Assembly (NCBI GenBank): GCA_903888655.1
Contig: CAISUR010000266.1
Coordinates: forward strand, 1-11,768
Source of the DNA: an uncultured Bacteroidota bacterium
GTDB taxonomy: Bacteria; Bacteroidota; Bacteroidia; Flavobacteriales; Flavobacteriaceae
Direction: 5' to 3'
Length of the DNA: 11,768 nt
In this document: positions 7,629-11,768 of the stretch, one piece after another
Layout: every line of letters starts with the position of its first letter
How positions within the stretch are numbered: the stretch's first letter is position 1
The notes under the pieces: model-generated
Told to the model about the DNA's origin: nothing
Databases searched by the model: none
Seen by the model: only the letters and a program-made list of their open reading frames with translations
Translations under genes and position numbers: made by a program

Positions 7629-7660
7629 CAAAAGTAGTTTATCAAAAAGGATTTGACAAA
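7629..7660 (-). promoter_or_regulatory. Bacteroidota-type promoter for the oxidase cluster
   Basis: On the minus strand a TTTG -33 element (7657-7660) is followed after 20 nt by TACTTTTG (7629-7636), an exact match to the TAnnTTTG -7 consensus with consensus spacing. Transcription would begin near 7622, about 20 nt before the TTG at 7603. The ATG at 7645 lies between the two boxes and would not be in the transcript. Confidence 0.7.
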
Positions 7661-7781
7661 TTAACCAGTAAAAATTAACGGTCGTTTTATCATCAAAATA
7701 AGCTGAAACTATTTTGTTTCATTAAGATTGATTTTAATAATTCAAAACCATAAATATAATTTCTTAATGATAACTACCTTT
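7661..7781. other. Intergenic spacer between the ketoacyl synthase gene and the oxidase promoter
   Basis: This AT-rich stretch holds no open frame of note. It contains weak inverted repeats (GAAAC/GTTTC at 7705-7720; TCATTAAGA/TCTTAATGA at 7719-7727 and 7762-7770), but neither makes a GC-rich stem with a T-run. I cannot point to a convincing terminator for the upstream gene. Confidence 0.4.
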
Positions 7782-8936
7782 TTATTTTGAAAGTAAAATA
7801 CTCACCGCGTTACCGCCAAATCCAACGGCATTGATCAAAACTTTTCGAACAGCTGTTTTTTGAGGTTGCTTTTCAGCAAATGGAACTTCAACAAAATAAT
7901 TGTATTGCATCATTAGCAGCGCCAATTCCATATTCAGCATCCCTGACGCGCCAAAAGTATGACCTACTTTCCATTTGTTAGTTGTAAGCATTGGAGGATT
8001 CTTCCCGAATACTTTAAGAATCGCTCTATATTCGGAGGCATCCCCTTTTAAAGTTCCGGGAGCATGCATAACAATGGCGTCTACTTCATTAAGTTTAGTA
8101 TTCTGTAAAGCCATTTTCATGGATTTTTGAAAACAATTGGCTTCTTCAGAAATGGAAATATTATGTTCAATATCGTCGGTAGCATATCCTATTCCTTCAA
8201 CATACGCTAAAGCGCTTTTGTGTTCACCAAGTTCTAAACAAGCCACTGCTGCCGCTTCGCCAAGAACCATAGTGTTTTTGGTTTTCTTCAAATCAAATGC
8301 TTTACATGGAAATGAATCGTTTTCCTTTGAATAAATTTTCAAAGCATTCATTTGAGCTATAGTAAAAGCCGTTAACGGTGCTTCACTACCTCCTACAAGA
8401 AATTTGGTTGCAAGTCCCGATTGTAACCAGGCTACCGCATTTAAAACTGCATGTAATGCAGTAGAACAAGTAATTGAATGAGAAATTTCAGGACCACTAT
8501 TCTTTAAATCATGAGCAACCCAAGACGAAATATTTCCTAATGTAGTGGTCGGTGAGGCTAATGTTGCTGTCTTTCCTGTTTCTAAAAATTCTTGATGATA
8601 TTTCTCAAACAATTGGGTAGCACCGCGAGAAGAACCAATGTTAATTCCGAATTCATCTCCTTCTTTCCATCCTGCTTTATGAATCGCTTGACGAGAAACT
8701 AAAATTGCAAAGAGCACGGTTTCATCAAGTGCTTTATATTTAGTATCCGATTTTTTTAAAATGTCTATTTCAGTTCTAATATCAAATGGAATTTTAGCAA
8801 CAAACTGATTCTTACTGTTGAATTCTTCAGTTGAAATTAAAGTTTTATCAGAAAGATAATTTTGCCAAATAGCATCAGGATGATTTCCTAGAGGTGAAAT
8901 CGATGCTAACGATGTTATGGCAATTTTTTGTTTCAT
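7782..8936 (-). CDS. Beta-ketoacyl synthase (FabF/KAS-II-like), biotin-locus associated
   Basis: A 384-residue thiolase-fold condensing enzyme, slightly shorter than E. coli FabF (about 413). The catalytic set is intact: Cys157 in SITCSTALHAV, His291 in VMHAPGTLKGD and His326 in NKWKVGHTFGASG, with Lys321 five residues before that His as in FabF. The C-terminal NAVGFGGNAVS glycine-rich motif is also present. Cys-His-His chemistry implies decarboxylative condensation of a malonyl unit with an acyl thioester, unlike the Cys-His-Asn of FabH or BioZ. The gene follows bioF-bioD-bioA on the same strand but is separated from bioA by 372 nt of repeats. It could supply a pimeloyl precursor, act in a specialised lipid or polyketide pathway, or be unrelated to biotin. 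Family assignment is secure; substrate unknown. Confidence 0.9.
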   Translation of the reverse strand: MKQKIAITSLASISPLGNHPDAIWQNYLSDKTLISTEEFNSKNQFVAKIPFDIRTEIDILKKSDTKYKALDETVLFAILVSRQAIHKAGWKEGDEFGINIGSSRGATQLFEKYHQEFLETGKTATLASPTTTLGNISSWVAHDLKNSGPEISHSITCSTALHAVLNAVAWLQSGLATKFLVGGSEAPLTAFTIAQMNALKIYSKENDSFPCKAFDLKKTKNTMVLGEAAAVACLELGEHKSALAYVEGIGYATDDIEHNISISEEANCFQKSMKMALQNTKLNEVDAIVMHAPGTLKGDASEYRAILKVFGKNPPMLTTNKWKVGHTFGASGMLNMELALLMMQYNYFVEVPFAEKQPQKTAVRKVLINAVGFGGNAVSILLSK

Positions 8937-8940
8937 AATT

Positions 8941-8980
8941 TAACTGCAAAGTTCGCAAAGTTTTTTGCAATGTTCGCTAT
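8941..8980. repeat. GCAAAGTTCGCAAAG-type intergenic repeat, copy 1
   Basis: TAACTGCAAAGTTCGCAAAG (8941-8960) is followed by a degenerate second unit GCAATGTTCGCTAT (8967-8980). It lies 5 nt upstream of the ketoacyl synthase start codon. It matches the element at 11249-11289 at 19 of 20 positions in the first unit. I recall such repeats as frequent between genes in Flavobacterium, but cannot test that here. Confidence 0.8.
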
Positions 8981-9033
8981 TATATTACATTTTTATGGCG
9001 ATAACTATTCTTTCTTTTTGTAAGTAAAAAATA
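8981..9033. other. Unassigned AT-rich spacer
   Basis: Within the 372-nt gene-free region 8937-9308, this part shows no open frame, stem-loop or promoter match I would defend. It separates the GCAAAG repeat from the duplicated bioA-end/ACGGAT block. Confidence 0.4.
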
Positions 9034-9130
9034 AGGCACGGATTTAACTAATTTAACTGATTGACACGGTGTAAATATTATTTATAGATCTTTAAAAATC
9101 CGTATTATCCGTGCTAATCTGTGGCAAAAA
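9034..9130. repeat. ACGGAT-type hairpin repeat, outer (decayed) copy
   Basis: This copy shares 35 identical consecutive bases with the inner copy (9088-9122 against 9266-9300), including the right arm ATCCGTATTATCCGTG (9098-9113). The left half is much more altered: only GATTGACACGG (9059-9069) and CACGGAT near 9038 still recall the left arms. It can therefore pair only poorly. It forms the non-coding half of the outer unit of the tandem duplication described below. Confidence 0.75.
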
Positions 9131-9211
9131 TTACACTATTTATAAAGCATTTTCGATAGTTTGATATACTTTTTGCAATTAATTTTCGGAAATAATGTAA
9201 GGCGGTAAAAT
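9131..9211 (-). pseudogene. Decayed duplicate of the bioA 3' end
   Basis: These 81 bases align without gaps to the last 27 codons of bioA (9309-9389), with about 12 differences. Read in the bioA frame on the minus strand they give ILPPYIISEN, stop, LQKVYQTIENAL, stop, IV, stop. There are thus two internal stops, the protein resemblance is still obvious, and the old terminal stop codon is kept at the same place. Similarity ends sharply at 9211, corresponding to residue 398 of BioA. There is no start codon and no reason to think it is translated. It is the coding half of the outer unit of a tandem duplication. Confidence 0.9.
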
Positions 9212-9308
9212 GGAACACGGATGATACGGATAAAACAGATTGACACGGATTAACTGTTTTTATAAATCTTTAAAAATCCGTATTATCCGTGCTAATCTGT
9301 TGTAAAAA
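9212..9308. repeat. ACGGAT-type hairpin repeat, inner copy
   Basis: An imperfect inverted repeat directly after bioA. Two alternative stems are possible: CACGGATGATACGGAT (9216-9231) with ATCCGTATTATCCGTG (9276-9291), 15 of 16 positions; and ACAGATTGACACGGAT (9235-9250) with ATCCGTGCTAATCTGT (9285-9300), 14 of 16. The right arms overlap, so the stems exclude each other. On the minus strand the second stem is followed by TTTT, so it may also stop or stabilise the bioA transcript. I recall ACGGAT repeats as a dispersed family in Flavobacterium genomes. Confidence 0.8.
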
Positions 9309-10580
9309 TTAGACTATTTCTAAAGCATTTTCAATAATTGAATATACTTTTTGCAATTGATTATCGGTAATGATGTATGGGGGTAAAATATAAATTATAT
9401 TCCCAACAGGACGTAAGATGATTCCGTTTTCAATAAAGAAATTATAGAGTTTGTTGCGCATAGTTCCATAATAACTTTCTTGCTTATCTGTTTTTACCTC
9501 TAAAGCAAATATTACTCCTAAAACTCGAGTAGTTTGAACTTTTGAATGGTTTTTAATTTTGAATTCAAAAGATAGATGAGATTGGTGAACTCGTTGAATA
9601 TTACGCTGCGTTTCCTCTGTTTGTAATAAATCAATACTGGCCAAAGCAGCTGCGCAACCGGTTGGATTAGCTGTAAAAGTATGTCCGTGAAACAAGGCTT
9701 TATTTACATCATCATCATAAAATCCGTTATAAATTTCTTGAGTAAAAGTGGTAATTGCCATAGGAATTGTACCTCCTGTTAATGCTTTTGACAAGCACAT
9801 CATATCAGGTTTATTTACAAGATAATCAGAAGCAAATGTTTTTCCCGTTTTCCCAAATCCAGTCATTACTTCATCGGCAATCGTAAAGACATTATTATCT
9901 TTACAAATGTGAATCATTTTATCTAGAACTTCCGGTTTGTACATTACCATTCCGGCAGCACCTAAAACCAAAGGTTCAAAAATAAAAGCGGCATATTCAT
10001 TTGAAGCAACTAATTGCTTTAAAACTGAAATTGCTTCTTCTTCTTTACCACATATTGGAACCGGAATTCGAACTACTTCTAACAATGAACCACGAAATGC
10101 TTCGGTGTAAAAAGTAATACCACTGGCCGCCATAGCTCCAAAAGTGTCTCCATGAAAGGCATCTTCAAAAGCAATAATTTTAGTTCTCTTTGCTCCTTTG
10201 TTATAAAAATATTGTAACGCTCCTTTAATAGCAACCTCAACAGCGGTCGACCCATTGTCAGAATAAAATACTTTCTTTTGATTGGAAGGTAAAATTCCTA
10301 TCAATTTTTCCGACAACAAAACTGCTTTATCATGAGTAAATCCACCAAAAAGAACATGTTCTAATGTAGTAAGTTGATTGTAAATGGCATCTGCAATAAT
10401 TTGATTGGAATGTCCAAAAGGATTTACCCACCAAGAAGCGATGGCATCGATAAATTCTTTGCCGTTTTCATCCCATAGCAATGCGTCTTTACCTCTAACA
10501 ATTGCTGGATGGAATTGTGCTGTTTTGTGTTGAGTGTATGGATGCCAATTGTAAAGTAAGTCTTTTTCGGATAAATTCAT
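9309..10580 (-). CDS. bioA: Adenosylmethionine-8-amino-7-oxononanoate aminotransferase
   Basis: This cytoplasmic PLP-dependent class III aminotransferase makes 7,8-diaminopelargonate from 8-amino-7-oxononanoate, with S-adenosylmethionine as amino donor in the classical enzyme. The sequence shows the BioA N-terminus NWHPYTQHKT (11-20), the double tryptophan of the substrate pocket (Trp50-Trp51), YSDNGSTAVEVA (106-117) for the cofactor phosphate, IADEVMTGFGKTG (234-246) with Asp236 for the PLP ring nitrogen, and LSKALTGG (263-270) with Schiff-base Lys265. The length of 423 residues is normal. It starts 40 nt after bioD and is probably co-transcribed with it. Its last 26 codons and stop are repeated in decayed form just downstream. 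The gene itself looks complete and functional. Confidence 0.96.
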   Translation of the reverse strand: MNLSEKDLLYNWHPYTQHKTAQFHPAIVRGKDALLWDENGKEFIDAIASWWVNPFGHSNQIIADAIYNQLTTLEHVLFGGFTHDKAVLLSEKLIGILPSNQKKVFYSDNGSTAVEVAIKGALQYFYNKGAKRTKIIAFEDAFHGDTFGAMAASGITFYTEAFRGSLLEVVRIPVPICGKEEEAISVLKQLVASNEYAAFIFEPLVLGAAGMVMYKPEVLDKMIHICKDNNVFTIADEVMTGFGKTGKTFASDYLVNKPDMMCLSKALTGGTIPMAITTFTQEIYNGFYDDDVNKALFHGHTFTANPTGCAAALASIDLLQTEETQRNIQRVHQSHLSFEFKIKNHSKVQTTRVLGVIFALEVKTDKQESYYGTMRNKLYNFFIENGIILRPVGNIIYILPPYIITDNQLQKVYSIIENALEIV

Positions 10581-10620
10581 TGAAACTTCGATTGTTGATT
10601 AAGGATTTTTGATTTTAAAA

Positions 10621-11238
10621 TTATAATAAGAGCAAAGTATCGCGAAATTTATCAGCATAATATTGGATAACGTTTTGATCAAAATAAGGTTCGTTATCAA
10701 TTCTTCCAATACATTTTGCATTCGTTTTTTTAAGAACAATCTCTTCGGTTGCTTTATTTTCATCACCTGAAAAAATAATCCCTGAAATTGGAATATTCCT
10801 GCTTTTCAATATTTCATACGTTAGCAACGTGTGATTGATGCTTCCTAAATAATGACGTGAAACCACAATAACTTTATAATCTTTCTGTATCAAATCAATA
10901 ATGCAATCAGAATCATTTAATGGCACTAAAATCCCCCCAGCACCCTCAATCACAAGATGATTCTGTGTTTTAGGTTCAATAATTTGTTTTACGTCGATAG
11001 TAATTCCATCGAGTTTGGCAGCAAAATGGGGACTTGCGGGCGTATTTAGTTTATAGCAATTTTCGTGAATAACGGTTTTGCTGTTTGAGATGTAACGTTG
11101 AATTTTATGACTATCAGAATTATCTAAATCACCCGCCTGAACAGGTTTCCAATAATCTGCTTCAAGTGCTTGTGTTACAATTGCTGACGTGATGGTTTTA
11201 CCAACGTCGGTCCCGATTCCTGTAATAAATAATTTCAT
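10621..11238 (-). CDS. bioD: Dethiobiotin synthetase
   Basis: This ATP-dependent enzyme closes the ureido ring of dethiobiotin from diaminopelargonate and CO2. The 205-residue protein begins with MKLFITGIGTDVGKT, whose P-loop G-I-G-T-D-V-G-K-T (7-15) carries Lys14. Further conserved sites are YWKPVQAG (29-36) with Lys31, matching the substrate-binding Lys37 of E. coli, IEGAGG (97-102), and SRHYLGSINHTLLT (127-140). It is a little shorter than E. coli BioD (about 225), mainly in loops and at the C-terminus. The ATG at 11238 gives the P-loop its standard distance from the N-terminus. The 64-nt gap to bioF is filled by a GCAAAG repeat; the 40-nt gap to bioA is plain. The assignment is secure. 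Confidence 0.96.
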   Translation of the reverse strand: MKLFITGIGTDVGKTITSAIVTQALEADYWKPVQAGDLDNSDSHKIQRYISNSKTVIHENCYKLNTPASPHFAAKLDGITIDVKQIIEPKTQNHLVIEGAGGILVPLNDSDCIIDLIQKDYKVIVVSRHYLGSINHTLLTYEILKSRNIPISGIIFSGDENKATEEIVLKKTNAKCIGRIDNEPYFDQNVIQYYADKFRDTLLLL

Positions 11239-11248
11239 GAGTATGATT

Positions 11249-11289
11249 TAACCGCAAAGTTCGCAAAGAATAAGCAAAGTTCGCAAATA
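11249..11289. repeat. GCAAAGTTCGCAAAG-type intergenic repeat, copy 2
   Basis: TAACCGCAAAGTTCGCAAAG (11249-11268) is followed by a second unit, GCAAAGTTCGCAAATA (11274-11289), so the element is itself a direct repeat. It occupies most of the 64 nt between bioF and bioD and ends 10 nt before the bioD start. Copy 1 stands in the same position before the ketoacyl synthase. Confidence 0.85.
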
Positions 11290-11302
11290 TTTTAACTTTA
11301 TA

Positions 11303-11768
11303 TTATTTGAAAACCAATAAAGATAATTGTTGTAAAACTTCCGAAATTTCTTTTTCAGAATTGTAGCTGTGTAAACAAAAACGCAATCGCTCTTGTCCTT
11401 CTGGAACCGTTGGAGATAGAATCGCTTTGACATCAAATCCTTTTTCTTGTAGTTGATTTGCAATAGATTTTACTTCTTCATTTCCAGGAATTATGGCACA
11501 TTGAATAGCCGATTTACTATAAACAAATAATGTTTTTAAACCCAATTGCATTTTTTCTTGATTGAAGCATTGAATGTTTCTTTTTAATTGTTCCAATGCT
11601 AATTTTTCGTTGGACAACTTTTTGTAAGCCACAAAAATAGTAGCTACAGAATGTGGAGAAAGCCCAGTGGTGTAGATAAAACTTCGTGCAAAATTGACTA
11701 GATAGTTTTTTAATTCGATGCTCCCTAAAATCGCAGCACCATGACAACCTAAACCTTTTCCGAAAGTC
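11303..11768 (-). CDS. bioF: 8-amino-7-oxononanoate synthase (C-terminal part; 5' end outside window)
   Basis: This PLP-dependent alpha-oxoamine synthase condenses pimeloyl-thioester with alanine to give 8-amino-7-oxononanoate, the first committed step of biotin ring assembly. The open frame runs past the window end. The first visible residues are TFGKGLGCHGAAILGS, which match the PLP-lysine segment of E. coli BioF (TFGKGFGVSGAA), so the Schiff-base Lys is present. NFARSFIYTTGLSP and the tail PTVPEGQERLRFCLHS follow; the P-T-V-P-x-G-x-x-R-L-R block is characteristic of the family. About 154 residues are visible, roughly the last 40 percent. A GTG at 11630-11632 is internal and not the start. 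It is followed by bioD after 64 nt. Very likely bioF, though the related Kbl/SPT enzymes share these motifs; context decides. Confidence 0.92.
   Translation of the reverse strand, partial: TFGKGLGCHGAAILGSIELKNYLVNFARSFIYTTGLSPHSVATIFVAYKKLSNEKLALEQLKRNIQCFNQEKMQLGLKTLFVYSKSAIQCAIIPGNEEVKSIANQLQEKGFDVKAILSPTVPEGQERLRFCLHSYNSEKEISEVLQQLSLLVFK

Larger units (their letters stand above)
9034..9389. repeat. Tandem duplication, unit about 178 bp (bioA tail plus hairpin repeat)
   Basis: Unit one is 9034-9211 and unit two is 9212-9389. Matching landmarks are offset by 178 nt through most of the block: the 35-nt identical core, the stop codon, and the bioA codons. One small indel lies near 9063/9242, where the offset is 179. 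The units abut exactly at 9211/9212, and unit two is part of the working bioA gene. Confidence 0.85.

Noticed and set aside
7705..7770. Inverted repeats GAAAC/GTTTC and TCATTAAGA/TCTTAATGA between the ketoacyl synthase and ctaB
   Set aside because: The stems are short or widely separated, AT-only or nearly so, and not followed by a T-run. They do not qualify as a terminator or riboswitch.
9131..9211. Outer bioA tail as an alternative C-terminal cassette for recombination-based switching
   Set aside because: It carries two in-frame stops and would truncate BioA by 16 residues. Simple decay is the better explanation.
8941..9308. CRISPR array or mobile element suggested by the repeats
   Set aside because: Repeat units are few, unequal and not separated by regular spacers. 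There is no transposase frame, no terminal inverted repeats framing a gene, and no cas gene.
11248..11747. Extra minus-strand open frames at the window end
   Set aside because: The bioF frame (..TFGKGLGCHGAA..) runs through this whole stretch with strong family motifs. The others are out of frame, and one starts within the GCAAAG repeat region.

Overview
The window reads as ordinary chromosome of a Bacteroidota bacterium, most likely a Flavobacterium relative. The evidence is low GC, little Shine-Dalgarno signal, one good promoter of the Bacteroidota type (TTTG, 20 nt, TAnnTTTG), flavobacterial gene families (a DUF4136 lipoprotein, an oxidase assembly set ending in DUF420) and short intergenic repeats of the GCAAAGTTCGCAAAG and ACGGAT types, which I recall being common in flavobacterial genomes.

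Layout. Positions 1-2699 are on the plus strand: the last codons of an unidentified gene, a long-form urocanate hydratase (histidine breakdown), and a DUF4136 lipoprotein. Everything from 2756 to the end is on the minus strand, so 2700-2755 is a convergent junction. Read in the direction of transcription, the minus strand starts with a biotin locus: bioF (cut by the window end), bioD, bioA, then 372 nt of repeat-rich intergenic DNA and a stand-alone FabF-type ketoacyl synthase. A recognisable promoter then starts the cytochrome oxidase cluster: ctaB (heme O synthase), a short subunit III, a long subunit III with a soluble insert, and subunit IV. A strong intrinsic terminator follows. Beyond it lies a tight assembly-factor group: a cysteine-free Sco-like protein, a canonical Sco protein and a DUF420/CtaM-like membrane protein.

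How the genes fit together. CtaB makes heme O for an a- or o-type heme-copper oxidase, subunits III and IV are structural, Sco delivers copper to the CuA site, and DUF420 proteins help oxidase maturation. Subunits I and II are not here and must be encoded elsewhere. BioF, BioD and BioA are consecutive late steps of biotin synthesis. The adjacent ketoacyl synthase is a plausible but unproven contributor to the pimeloyl precursor.

Most interesting points: a decayed tandem duplication (about 178 bp) of the bioA 3' end together with its hairpin repeat; the paired normal and cysteine-free Sco proteins; two different subunit III paralogues, one with an insert of about 130 residues and the other lacking the conserved membrane Glu; a terminator inside the oxidase cluster; and a ctaB start that should be moved downstream of its promoter. 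I saw no CRISPR array, tRNA, rRNA, insertion sequence or defence system. I found no clearly new multi-gene system.
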